Assembly: GCA_030867875.1 (NCBI GenBank)
Contig: JAOWCC010000064.1
Coordinates: forward strand, 37,718,802 to 37,782,801
From: Actinernus sp. WN-2022
Taxonomy: Eukaryota; Cnidaria; Anthozoa; Actiniaria; Actinernidae
Reading direction: 5' to 3'
Length of the DNA stretch: 64,000 bases
The translations under genes were made by a program, and so were the position numbers. The notes beneath the pieces are model-generated. The model searched no databases. It saw nothing but the letters and a program-made list of their open reading frames with translations, and was not told where the DNA came from. This document shows positions 19,786 through 31,300 of this stretch, in pieces (the stretch's first letter is position 1; every line of letters begins with the position of its first letter).

Positions 19786-21485
19786 AGTTCAAGTTCAATT
19801 TATTCACACTCTCTTACACTTGTTACATAAATATATATAAAATAAGCTAAAGTAAGGGCTTCATATTAATTAAAGTAGATTCAGAATTGAAATCAGAGAT
19901 CAGTGTGCGGTGGCCAAAGTAGCTAAAGCTTTCGAGTTGGTCACCGCTCGGTGTAATACCAGGTTATACGCTAAAACTTCCATATAATTTCCAATTCATC
20001 TGACAAACTTTAAGACAACTGAGGGGGCGGTACCATTTTCATCTGCTATTTCCAAATTATCGAATACTAATAGTCTAATGGACTGAAAGGGAGTTTTGAT
20101 CCGAATAAAACAGCAGTTGAGGGTTACGCTTCAGTCTAACCATAATTTATTTTCACAAACATGGAGCACTCTACCAGATTCCAGCCAAATCGTTTTATGA
20201 AATAAAGATGTACCCTTTGCGAGTGTATTGTTAACGACTGTATTTTGTTATCGATGTGTTGAATAATAAGTAATAGATAAAGAATGAGTGGCCGATATTT
20301 ATCCGATTTACAAACTCGAGCTGAAAGCGAGAGTTTGTAAATCGGATAAAGATCGGACACGAATTCGTTATCTTACTTATCAAACGTCTATAGCTAGATG
20401 TAGAGAGTCATGTATTCAGTTATTTTGGCGATACGACTTATTTTGGCCGAGAAAATCGAAGCCAAAGTTTATGTAAATCAGGACGAAATCTGTATCAGAT
20501 TTACAGATCACTTATCGGTCGGTGATTTCCTTTGTTTTTGCTTCATGAATTATTAATAAAAGAAATAATAAATAAATAAATATTGTATTTGTTATAGCAG
20601 GCTGAGTATTACAGCTTATAGCTGGTGGGGGCCTGATTTTACTCCTCACACACTCCCCACTACATTAATTGTTTTGGACACACTACACTCTACTCACGGT
20701 CGATCTTGCGGAATATCGCCTGATTTTATTGGCCCTCGTCGGCTAAGTATCTGGCGATATTCATCGCGATATTCGGCGCGATCTTGCTAGCACACGAGGG
20801 CTCCCGTAATAAGAGAAATATTTCAAGGATTATAAAGACTATAACCTACCTTTTTATTATTGCATATGTATTTAGATACAGCAATAGTAAACAACTAGTC
20901 GAGTACTCCTGTACATAGAACAGCTGTAGAATGCAGCGAATAAGAAATTGAAAACATTTGTACGTCGGTAACAAATAATCGATAGAAGGAAAGTTATCAA
21001 ACTGCCACAGAACAAGAAGTAGCCAGTGGAATGTAGTATGGAAGGCAGCATGTACTTCTAACTTAAGTTGATACACTGAACCAAGCCTAATAGAGATCTA
21101 GGCCTGTTTTCAGAAGCGTTTTATTTGATTTTATAATAAGTTACCTTTATTGAAATGCATATTTGAATACATTGCTTATAATTTGATTGTTATCAGTCAT
21201 CATTAAAATATCAATAAAATGCTTGCGAGAATGCTAATATATTCAGCATAAACTACAATTTAGTTAAACTATTTAAAAGAATCACATCTAATAATTTGAT
21301 TGTTATTGACATAGGCGGTGACCAACTCGAAAGCATTTCTGCTACTTTGGTCTCTGCACAGCTATTTTGTATATTCCTTTATTATGTTATATGTCTTTTT
21401 TAAATATTTGGAATTAATTATTTGTACCTATTATATATCATTTAAACAGTGTGGCAATAAAAAAACTTGAACTTGAAACCTAAAA
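19786..21485. repeat. Two copies of a dispersed repeat in opposite orientation
   Basis: GTTCAAGTTCAATTTATTCA at 19787 is the inverse of the CAATAAAAAAACTTGAACTTG tail at 21456. GGTGACCAACTCGAAAGC at 21317 is the inverse of GCTTTCGAGTTGGTCACC at 19929. The CTTGAA-type tails resemble 3' ends of non-LTR retrotransposons. They could equally be the two ends of one ~1.7-kb foldback. Confidence 0.55.
20280..20490 (+). mobile_element. MITE-like repeat, copy 1
   Basis: Starts with a hairpin (ATCCGATTTACAAACTCGAG and its complement at 20328-20346). The same sequence is present inverted at 29395-29600 (GATTTACAAACTCTCGC, then AATTCGTACGCGTGTCCG). Confidence 0.7.
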
Positions 21486-22026
21486 TATAAATAAAATGCT
21501 TGTGGGAATAGTGCTATGCTAATATATTCAGCATAAACTAAAATTTGGTTAAACTGTTTAAAAAAATTACATCTAAATATTGACTGATTGTAAGCAAGAA
21601 AAACAAAATGTTAACCGAGTCACCAAACTTGGAATCGAGCAATTGTTCCACATGTGATGCATTATTGAGGCACCCACATGTAAGTTTATCACTGTGTTAA
21701 ATGGCTCTGAATGTTAAATCGATTCTAAAATGCTAAAAGCTTCATGTGGAGTATACATAATTCTCTTAAACCAGCTGCACAACTGATCTCATATGAACTA
21801 AATAAACACAAGCCAATAAGGAAACTGAAGGAAGACATCAATGAATCGTATCCTGTAAGCTATATCAACTGAACTCATTTTCTCACAGCTCTCGACTCAG
21901 TGATGTTCTCCGGGACGACAGCACATGGTTTGAATCAGCACTGAGTTTTGTTGAAGCAACTTGCTGTTCAGAACTGTATTAATTGTATCTAGTGAAGCCA
22001 GCAGGATTCCAGGAAGACACTCTAAT

Positions 22027-22093
22027 ATGCTTCTAATGAAACGACTTGTAGTTTTGGTCTTCCTTTTTGTTTTGGAGATCACTGCAGCGGAAG
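22027..22093 (+). CDS. Orphan first exon: signal peptide
   Basis: ATG at 22027 followed by a strongly hydrophobic 22-residue leader (MKRLVVLVFLFVLEITAAE) that ends at a perfect donor, GAAG before GTAAGT at 22094. Phase is 1, the same as exon 1 of the gene at 5767. No second exon with matching phase was found downstream. The next 6 kb are full of repeats, so the rest of the gene may be lost, very distant or nested beyond the glycosyltransferase gene. It could also be a chance match. Confidence 0.5.
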
Positions 22094-22483
22094 GTAAGTT
22101 GATTGCCATTATTTTCAAGTTTGTTCCGTGCCTGTTTATATTATATATTTTCTGAACATAACCAACACTAACCTCAGTTGAAAAAAAACTGTTTGAATGT
22201 TTTAAGAGTTAAAACAACAGAGGCTAGATCATGGAAAAAGCCGAGCAACGGAAGCTATTTCTCCTCTTCACTGAAGCTCGTATTTTTACTCAGCTTGTCT
22301 GTTCTATGCTCGGTAAAATGTAGTTTGACTTAATTAAGTACCTAGTTAACTTTTACAAATTTTAAAGCGGCCCACCACTCAAGTATGTATTGACCTGGGT
22401 CACAACATACTGAATATTTGGTTACCATGGAAACCGTTCTTAAGGGTGCTCAAGTTGAGTGATTAACTGGAGCCATACCAGGA

Positions 22484-22700
22484 GCGGCGGGTGTAAAGTA
22501 CAGGTCACAGGTCAGGTTATTAATTCTAAGTCAAATCCTAACCCTAACCATCGGACGAGTTCACAGGTAAACGACGGGTTCTCTCTCACCTAGAGCTAGG
22601 GTTCACAGGTAAACAAGAAGTGACCTGACCTGTAACCTGACCTGTAACCTGACCTGTAACCTGACCTGTACTTTGCACCCGCTGTTACCAGGAGCGTCCA
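22484..22700. mobile_element. MITE with internal 12-bp repeats
   Basis: Inverted ends GCGGGTGTAAAGTACAGG and CCTGTACTTTGCACCCGC are flanked by ACCAGGAGCG on both sides, although a few bases separate the right copy from the end. Near the right end is a tandem CTGACCTGTAAC repeat, about four copies of 12 bp. The flanking ACCAGGAGCG resembles the end of the family described at 47351-49401. Confidence 0.75.
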
Positions 22701-22727
22701 TGTACACTCGCTATTTCAAAAAAAGGT

Positions 22728-22918
22728 TGTCTCGGTCAAGCGACAAGCGACATTTCCAAACGAAATGGACCGTGTGGTTGTAGCTGAAAGTCGTTTGTTT
22801 AAATTGTTTGGTCTTCTGCGACGGTCGATTTTCGAATTACATCTTAGTTTACGGGAACTGAGTTGGAAACAATCCATATCGGTCTGATAATGTCGCTTGT
22901 CGCTCGACCGGGATATTT
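22728..22918. mobile_element. MITE-like foldback
   Basis: CGGTCAAGCGACAAGCGACA at the left pairs with TGTCGCTTGTCGCTCGACCG at the right. The flanks are AT-rich and no duplication could be fixed. Confidence 0.75.
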
Positions 22919-23396
22919 TTTAGAATATATTTCCTGGATTCAACTGTCTTCTGACTCCGCTGCGGTCCTTACGTGCTTTCCGCCATTATCGAGATTGAGA
23001 ATGATTTGTGGTTCTTTGAGGTGATTTACTAACACTGCATTGTCCTGACTTTGGTTTGATTGGATTTTCAAGCGAGGGTACAATCCGGTCATACGCTGGC
23101 TCACACATTTAGTATGGGACTGATTGATGCTTACTGCAGAGAATTTTGTAAACGCGTTTTTGAGCATTAAATTCAATCTTTCATAAGAATAATATACCAA
23201 ATCCTATCGCTGAGAAATATGTATTATTGGGGATATGATTTTCAAAGAGGAGTACATCAGAGCCGAAGTCAGTTTGATAGTTCTTTGTTTACATCTAGAG
23301 CGGTTATGGCTGACTAACGGAATATGCACGTACATTCAAAAATTATTCGAGAAATTATCATAATGACCGGGGGCACAAGGATAACTAGTTTCTGTA

Positions 23397-23806
23397 TAGA
23401 CTTTCTCAAAGTCCTTCTTAGCCCCCGCACGAAGGAATTTTCCCACTTGCAGCGCGCCAAATTTACCGGTTGATTTTACAACCGGAGGCGTGGCTTTTGA
23501 CGTACTAATATTTGGGCAATCACAAAGCGTCCATTCTTCAGGCATTGCATGTATGTTGACGTGACAAGTCAGTCGACCGTGGATGTGGTATTTACAATTT
23601 GATTGTACTCAGAAAGAGTTTGTCAAAGGCGCGAAATGTGAGCTCCGCCCCTGAAGCGTGTTTTCGCGCCAAAACATAATCCCCCGATTCAATTTCCTGC
23701 AAGTGAAACAAGTCGAACTCGCCTCTCGCTTCGATTCTCGCGCTCGAGTTTTGACCCAGTAATCGCTTACCCAGTGACTCAGCGAGTTCGACTTGGAGCA
23801 AGTCTA
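23397..23806 (+). mobile_element. 410-bp Mutator-type MITE, copy 1
   Basis: The ends are TAGACTT and AAGTCTA, with an exact 9-bp duplication GTTTCTGTA at 23388-23396 and 23807-23815. A 9-bp target is the hallmark of Mutator-like elements. A second copy, opposite in orientation, is at 62160-62553 with its own 9-bp duplication. Confidence 0.93.
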
Positions 23807-24441
23807 GTTTCTGTATTGAATACTATTGTTCTATAAATCTTATCTTCCTGGGTTCGATTCCTACGCTGAGCGCAGTGAAATTTTTTTTTCAAGTAGAGGC
23901 TCCCCAATCCTTGTAAAATTTATAAGTGCCGCTTCGGGTGCTCGGAAAATATTCTAAGTCCCAAATTATTCATAGTTAACAAAGGCAGTTTTGTGACGCA
24001 GTCTGTGAGGTTGTTATATCGAGGTAGAGCCCTATTCTGACTACACTGACGAGAGACTTCATAAGTATAGTTTATTGTGGGATAGTCGCCAGACAACTCC
24101 GTACTATAATACAATTAACTAATTAGTATAAATTGTATATTAACTAATGGAAACTGCCAGATACGAAAAACCGTTAAAACCACGGGAAAAAACTACCCTG
24201 GGGTTGTGGCCAAAAAACGTGGAAATGTGCGGAAACGTACTCCTCGATCTAATGCAGCAACCCGAATTCTACAAGGGCTAGAGAACTAACTATCGACTTA
24301 CTAAGTTAATACAAAGTATATGTAGTTATGATATTGAATCATGTTTGCCGCGTAGCACTAGTAAGTGTAAAGAATGTGATATAAAGTGGTAAGCTGTAGT
24401 GCTAAGTGTGCACGCCCTACGAGGGAAAGAGAAAAAATCTC

Positions 24442-24515
24442 TGACCCAAGTGGGACTCGAACCCAACGACCTCCAGGTTACATGTCTGGCGCTCTACCAA
24501 CTGAGCTATCAAGTC
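24442..24515 (-). tRNA. tRNA-Thr-like sequence (TGT), probably a SINE head or tRNA pseudogene
   Basis: Cloverleaf by eye: acceptor GACTTGA pairs with TTGGGTC using three G-U pairs, the D arm is GCTCAGTTGGTAGAGC (good A-box), and GGTTCGAGTCC is a good B-box. The anticodon arm CCAGA-CATGTAA-CCTGG has one A-C mismatch, and position 33 is A rather than the near-invariant U. The triplet in the anticodon position is TGT. These defects and the repeated context argue against a functional tRNA. Confidence 0.6.
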
Positions 24516-24697
24516 AGATGAGAGCAATCGTGGGTATTGGTGCGTTTTATGGGGTCACGGCGATTATATATGTATATGTAGTTATGATATGAAATCATGT
24601 TTGCCGCGTAGCACTAGTAAGTATAAAGAATGTGATATAAAGTGGTAAGCTGTAGTGCTAAGTGTGCACGCCCTACGAGGGAAAGAGAAAAAATCTC

Positions 24698-24771
24698 TGA
24701 CCCAAGTGGGACTCGAACCCAACGACCTCCAGGTTACATGTCTGGCGCTCTACCAACTGAGCTATCAAGTC
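24698..24771 (-). tRNA. tRNA-Thr-like sequence, second copy
   Basis: Identical to the copy 256 bases upstream, with the same anticodon-loop defect. Confidence 0.6.
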
Positions 24772-24931
24772 AGATGAGAGCAATCGTGGGTATTGGTGCG
24801 TTTTATGGGGTCACGGCGATTATATATGTATATGTAGTTATGATATTGAATCATGTTTGCCGCGTAGCACTAGTAAGTGTAAAGAATGTGATATAAAGTG
24901 GTAAGCTGTAGTGCTAAGTTGGTAGATAGAT

Positions 24932-25005
24932 AACTTGATAGCTCAGTTGGTAGAGCGCCAGACATGTAACCTGGAGGTCGTTGGGTTCGAGTCCCACTTG
25001 GGTCA
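24932..25005 (+). tRNA. tRNA-Thr-like sequence, third copy, inverted
   Basis: Same sequence on the plus strand with the first base G changed to A, which loses the first acceptor pair. It is followed by TCTTTCCCTCGTAGGGCG and the rest of the repeat body, the expected order for a tRNA-derived SINE. Confidence 0.6.
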
Positions 25006-25259
25006 GAGATTGTTTCTCTTTCCCTCGTAGGGCGTGCACACTTAGCACTACAGCTTACCACTTTATATCACATTTAATACAAAGTAACCGTGCTATAATC
25101 AATAAGATATATAAAATAAATTCGAAACAAACGTGGAGCTGACTGGCCTAGAATGACTACTTTTCGCGCTCGAAGCATTACCCATAATGCTATTGTCTCC
25201 TCCCCAAACCTCTTTACCGTGCCGGCACGCAGAATATCAATTTCTGACTACAGTATATC

Positions 25260-25740
25260 GCTCCTGCGTCACTCAAACGTCAAAAATTACATATTTTGCC
25301 AGCTCTAGAAATAACATGTTTAACATGAACTTTCCAAGAAAGGTGTTCATCTAAAACAACTCCGTGGTACTTAAATTCGGCTACTCGATTTATGGTGTGT
25401 CCCTTAATACAAATAGTAAATTTATCAACACTAGACAGTCTCACGCCAGTGCCAACAAGACGCACTCAGTTTTGGTCTTATGAAGGAAAAGACCAGTTTA
25501 CTTTAAGCCAGGTGTTAATGGTATCCATCTCTGCGTTTAGCACAGATTCGATGGTACATGTAGATACATATCCTTTGCCGAGTAGAATACCACTGCATCA
25601 TTGGCATACATAAGTACACTGCAATGATTGGCTGTTCCAGGTTAGTCATTGATGAATAGTACGAAGAGTAATGGGCCCAGAATAGATCGTTGTGGGATGC
25701 CAGACGACATGACATCGTAATCAGGAAGGGCATTCTGATA
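25260..25740 (-). pseudogene. Reverse transcriptase fragment of a second LINE family
   Basis: The minus strand reads, across frameshifts, a GIPQRSILGPLLF-like block near 25690, the catalytic box as YANDAVVFYSA near 25600, then GTGVRLSSVDKFTICIKG and RVAEFKYHGVVLDEHLSW (25280-25465). The YxDD box is mutated to YAND, and several frameshifts and stops are present. Confidence 0.85.
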
Positions 25741-25911
25741 ACTATAACTAACAGCTTAAACTAACTAACTAACTGCAGATACACGAGCGGAACGCGATCG
25801 AGTGGATTTATCAGCTTTCCAAGACCTCGAAAGTGCATTATTTCATTAATTATAGTACATAGGAGAACCATTTGTTTTATAATGCAAAACACGATCTACA
25901 CGGAAATACAT

Positions 25912-26325
25912 TCTCGAGCGTGCATGATAAGAAAATCAAGCACGCTCGAGAATGTCTTAAACTGTCATTTACCCTTTCAAGAAAGCGGCAAAAACACGAG
26001 TTGCTGGCTTTTAAAGCTAAAGGCACACAAGATCTGCCATGTTTTCACAAAAGGAGCCTTAGAACCTAAGACCCCCTTTTGTGAAAACATGGCAGATATA
26101 TACAGCAATTTTCATAAATTCTGACCCCCCTCACCATATGTAAGTATATATCAAAAAAATTATCAAACATTATGGGATACCTCTACCTATATTTTTCAGA
26201 AGGCCTTGATGATAGGCAACTTTAAAAATATATCAGCAATGACATCCCATAATGTTAGAGATATGTTAGATATCTATTTATATATGGTGAGGGGGGTGGT
26301 CAGAATTTACGAAAATTGCATATAA
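25912..26325. repeat. Cluster of nested hairpins
   Basis: Three inverted repeats in a row: TTCTCGAGCGTGC with its complement (25912-25956); ATCTGCCATGTTTTCACAAA with its complement (26034-26097); and AATTTTCATAAATTCTGACC with its near-complement (26105-26320). The last contains an inner pair AACATTATGGGAT. Confidence 0.85.
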
Positions 26326-26329
26326 ATAC

Positions 26330-27200
26330 AGTAAATCCTTATTAGAACGTAGTCATTTATACAAAAATACACATATACTGTAAGCACCTTTATGTGGAAT
26401 AATGCTAAAACATAGACTTACAATTATGGGATGTTCTCCAAAACACGTTTCTGATGGGTCTGATCCAAAATGCAGCTCTAAAAGGTATTTCAACCTCAAC
26501 AACATGAAATGTATGTATCTTAGTATATATCTGTTTATTTTACGGCTGTAATGAACAAATAGATATTTAAGATATATTTGCTAATACACTATTGCGATAA
26601 AAAATATGTTTTTCAGGTGTCTTGGGGGGTCAGACCAATTGTAGGTAGTATATATATATAACTGTCAAAATGAATCGCTTCTGACAAAATGTTGTAATTA
26701 TGACAATTTCAATAAGTTATTAAAGCGACTATGTGCATAATCACGTTCGCATAGCCAGATTAATCTAACTCAGTTGTGTGTTTTTGCCCTGCAAATCGAG
26801 TTGAATTTAACTACATCAATGATTAGTGAAAGGCATAAAACGTCTTTATGAATAAGATATTGCGAAGGTTTAGATGGTTATGAACTTGTTAATATTTTCA
26901 AATAAGTGTTTGTCTTTGATGGCTATAGATCATTCTGGTTTATTTATGCGCTGGAATTTGATCAAGTATATGCATGTGTAGCTCAAATAACCTTTCAAAA
27001 ATGTGACGAAACAAGAACCTTTACACTGTACAACATTGAGATGCAATTGCCCACAAATAGTACTGATAGATCTGATGGTTCATAACATAACTAAATATAA
27101 CTGACCACCAAAAGAACAGTTTCGTAATATATTGTAACATGTCACTTGCTACGCATGTTGTTCCAGTTGAGTTTTGAACATTGATGATGTAATTTATGAT
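26330..27200. other. Non-coding, nothing assigned
   Basis: AT-rich sequence with no supported exon or element boundary. Confidence 0.4.
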
Positions 27201-27224
27201 CAGTTTGACAAATAGATGGCGTCT

Positions 27225-27345
27225 GTCCTCTTATAGAGATACACAGATGACGTCACAATGTGACGAGACAAAGAAGTGCGCCACGAGACGCAGTCGAGTG
27301 ATATGACTCTCGTTACGTTGTGACGTCATCTATAAGAGGACAGCT
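27225..27345. mobile_element. MITE-like foldback
   Basis: CTCTTATAGA, ATGACGTCACAATGTGACGA and their complements form arms around a short loop containing GAAGTGCGCC. It lies beside a related tandem block. Confidence 0.75.
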
Positions 27346-27404
27346 GCACGGCAAAATGATGTAAGCAATAAATGAGGCTACGAAATGGTTTCATGCAAAA
27401 ATGT

Positions 27405-27590
27405 GACCAGCGTGATCTATGGATCTGTACTCGAATAAAACACGGCTATCGACCAATCAGAGCGCGCGTTTCACACTGTTTATTGTATAAACGTGACGTC
27501 ATCTGTGCATCTGTACTCTAATAAAACATGGCTATCGACCAATCAGAACGCACGTTTCACACTGTTTATTGTATAAAAGAGTTATATAGA
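27405..27590. repeat. ~95-bp tandem duplication
   Basis: Two copies of GATCTGTACTC, AATAAAACA, GGCTATCGACCAATCAGA and CACACTGTTTATTGTATAAA differ at few positions. Confidence 0.9.
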
Positions 27591-27626
27591 CAACAGAAAA
27601 AATGCCCAATTCTTACTCTAACCATC

Positions 27627-27915
27627 CATTACCAGGGGAGCGCCATCTCCCAATACTTGGTCTAGCACAAGTCGGCACATTCTCAGATTAGGGTTGTTTT
27701 TAGAACTCGAGGTGAATAAGTCGCATACCCCTGAGCGGAAGGCTGATAAAATGCCTATTTTTTCACAATAGGGACGTTCTCATTGTATGCAATAACAATA
27801 TATATTTTCATAAATCGTTAGGAAGCATTGTTTGCCTAGTACATTGTTGCATTATTTTTTTTGCATTATTTTTTTCGGGGCAACCTGCTGGCTCGTGTGG
27901 ACGCTCCTGGTAATG
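27627..27915. mobile_element. MITE of the CATTACCAGGAGCG family
   Basis: The left end CATTACCAGGGGAGCGCCAT and the right end GGACGCTCCTGGTAATG are inverted. These are the same termini as the elements around 47351-49401 and 52040-52340, here without tandem amplification. Confidence 0.75.
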
Positions 27916-28273
27916 TGCTCCTGCTCGAACTCTAATTCGACTTTTTCATCTAATTCAATTTTACGTACTGTTTAATAAACGAGCAGTAGTGTTAACAACT
28001 TTGTTGAACAAAGGAAAAAGGCCTCGACCATGAAGGTTTATACAGGGCCACACTCGTACAATGAAAAGTTGTACAAAGACCCTTTCGTTTCATTGGGTCT
28101 AAAGGAGCATGCACGTGAGTGATTCGCTTCATCTGATTGGACAAAATGGTTATTAATTATGCATGAGTTTCTGGGTTGTTTTTTTGTCATTGACCCCTCT
28201 ACTTTCTCAATCTTTATAAAATCCCGATATTTTTCTATTATAATCAAACTGTATATTTTCAGTTTATTTAAAA

Positions 28274-28388
28274 TCAAAGACCCCTTCTCTTATTCGACTC
28301 CTTGTACCAGGCACCCTTCTTTCCATGTGGAAAATGGTAGAACTTGGGCCAGCAGAACCTTTCAGCTTCTATCTTTGCACTGACAACT
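28274..28388 (-). CDS. B4GALNT3/4-like: Glycosyltransferase last exon
   Basis: The acceptor is TGCCTTGCAG. It reads [11 protein letters not shown] then [13 protein letters not shown], the conserved end of this enzyme family, and stops at TGA (28276-28274). An AATAAA lies directly after the stop on the minus strand. Confidence 0.85.
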
Positions 28389-31300
28389 CTGCAAGGCAAT
28401 AATCCAGTTTAATTCGTTGTTTTATAACCAGCCGCGAGGCCTTGTGAAATACATTCGTACGCGCACATGTGTTTTGAGAAAACTTCTCCCGGCCCTAGTC
28501 AAGTAATGATGTCATAGCACATTTGGTGAAATTGAAATAATTTCACCGCGTGTTGTGCACGTGATAGTAAAACGAATTTATCTCGAATGAGTGCCCACGA
28601 AAAGGGGAATCGGTGTTGTTAAAGTTTCCGGGTACTGAGCTGAGTCGCCCTCGCCCTTCCTTTCCCCTTGTACCGCTTCGCAAGCTAGACTGATGGATCA
28701 CAGTTTAAAAAATTTTAAAGAGTGGAGTAACATCGTAGATTGTTGTGCTGTTTGTGATCGACTCACCTGTCTAGTAGACTCCAGTCCTCTCCTCCCCACA
28801 TGTGCCGAAACATCTCAACATCTTCTCCACCAAACTCGTCCCAGTCCTCCTTGTAAGCGCCGAAAAGACCATAACCTTGCCATTCCCAGTAACCTGGTTA
28901 AGAAGTAGAAAATGTGTTAAGAAGCGGGGGCGGCCTTCATCTCCTCGGAACCTGGAATAGTACTGGCTGTCTAAACAATGCCTAACCCTGAAACAATACA
29001 AACCCTAACCCTAAAATATGGAATTCTTTGTCAGTGCAGTCCAAATGGTCCAATAAAATGCAAGGTTAAGGCCTCCTGAAGAAGCGAGATAAACTGCCAT
29101 GCATCTGTAAATAATATATACGCGGTTTTACTGTATTCCACTGACGTTTTCTATGTTCATCTGTACAATGTATGTACAAACGGGAAATACTTCTCAGGTA
29201 GAATAAGGCATGGGCGTTGTCAGAAAATCATTACGAGTAAATTCCTCATTATTATATGTTACAACATGAAAAAAAATAAAAGAATCCGGCACGCAAGCCA
29301 GATTACTAAAATATTTACTTCAAAAGTACGAGGTCTAAACCCATTTGAAAAAATATATATTTTATATTAAGAGTTCACTATTAGAATTCTCTTCGAAACT
29401 ACAGTCTCTTAGCTTCGTCCTGATTTACTTGAACTTCTGCTTCGATTTTTTCGGCCGAAATAGGTCGTATCTCCAACACAACTGAAAACATGACTCTAGA
29501 CATCTAGACTTTCAAGACTAGTCATATGCAGAATTCGTACGCGTGTCCGTGTTTTATCGGATTTACAAACTCTCGCCTCCGGTAAAACACGGCCATTCAT
29601 TCTATATCTCAGTTACGTATAGACCATGATGACGTCATGGCTGTTCATTGTTGCTTGTCCTAGCCAACACCTTCCTTCTGGGACATAACAATGGTGACGT
29701 CATATGCAAGGGTCTATTGCCCCCAAACAGGACACCAAGATGGCGGCTGCATACAAAGCTACATAAAATTGTCATACATTTATGATTGGGAAATACTCAC
29801 AGACGCTCTGCAATCTTGAATTGATCATAAAAATATCGAATCTAAGCCAATCAGCGATTACCGGAAATGCGAGTGTGATGTCGTCGCGTCAGTACATAGC
29901 GTCCGTTAAAGTGCCTATAAGCCCTGGCCAGTTATCTTTGATTTAAAAGTCAAACTGGAAAACAAAATGGCCGACATAGGAAAAATAATAATTGTAGTCT
30001 GCCAGTTTCGTTTATTAAGGAATCAAATTTCAATGACGTCATTTAAGGATAACCTATATAGTTCATTTTGCTCTGTTTTTATGTCAGCTCCACTTATTAA
30101 CAAATCATTCTCTAAGATTGTAAGTATCGAATGTCTGACACCTGAAAAACAACTGTATAAATGTAAATGAAGAAATTCAATGTTATGACTCAATTCATTT
30201 TCAACAAAGAAACAAAACGATTTTTTTGGCATGGATTTAGCTTCTAGCGATCTGTGCCGTACCAAGATAAAAATAAGGGCTGTGCTTTCTTTAGAGATTC
30301 CATTGCTCTTGCTAGCTCGGTTATTGTAGCAATTATTATTGTTATTGTAGCCCATGTTCGCAACATGTTTTTGTCGCCATATTATTTCACATCATATCGT
30401 AGAATGGAACAACACAGATACGGTTATACGTATTTACCTTGAGGATAAACATCCGATGTCCCGCAGTCTAATCGGAGAACTTTAGGGAAAAAACCTGCTT
30501 TGCCCTTAATGACATGCTGAAATAAAGAAGAATCTCGTTAGTAATTAAGAAACACCCCTCCACCCCCCAAACTCACCCCGTCCCTACCCATGAGTCAGTA
30601 AAAGAGCACCTACGTAACTCACCTTTCTAATAGTGTCAAAGAAACATGGCGGCACCGTGACATGAAGATCCATCAGAAACGCAATACTGTTGTTATCCTA
30701 ATAAAGAAATTGATAGCATAATATTGTTACTTGCAGCAAAGAAATGGCAATCACGCAGTTTCAAGATCATGCGCAGTTGTACAAATCTTTTGTTTCGGCT
30801 GGCAGGCCACCCTTCACCCACACCGCGGCAAAACGGTATGCTCCGCTGGCCAAAAGAACGAAGGCTCTGCTATCAAATACAAGTTACCGAGGGTTTCAAC
30901 TTTTTTAGTAAATAATTTTATAACTTAGTAAACTCACAATGAATTACAAATTAAGAAAACTTCAACCTGTTAACTAAGTCTTAGGCTTAGCTTTTTTAAA
31001 GTAGTTTTCTTATTTTTTGACAAAACAGTTCACAAATGAATACTTTTAAGCAGAAACGTTAAAATCACGGCATGTGCCTGTTGTTTCATTTCAGTTTTCG
31101 CGGGAAACTGGGGGCGGCCGCGCGCGGACAAGAAATAGCAAATACGCATGCGCGTGACGTTTTGCCGCTGTGTGCCCTTCACCTAACGTCTACCTGCCCG
31201 CCATATAAACAAAGCATTGGTACAACTGCGCATGATATTGACACTGGGTTATAGACTCCTTTCGACATGTGCTTCACTTGTCAAGCACAAAGGTTTTAAT

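Larger units (their letters stand above)
24305..24825 (-). repeat. 256-bp direct tandem repeat carrying tRNA-like heads
   Basis: Two nearly identical units start near 24320 and 24576. Each contains GTTTGCCGCGTAGCACTAGT, a GTGGTAAGCTGTAGTGCTAA block, a tRNA-like sequence on the minus strand and GTATTGGTGCGTTTTATGGG. A third, inverted head follows at 24932, and its body (to about 25072) is the reverse of the same blocks. Confidence 0.95.

Noticed and set aside
28980..29020. Telomere-like CCCTAA words
   Set aside because: Only two or three scattered units, inside an intron, and not a telomeric array.
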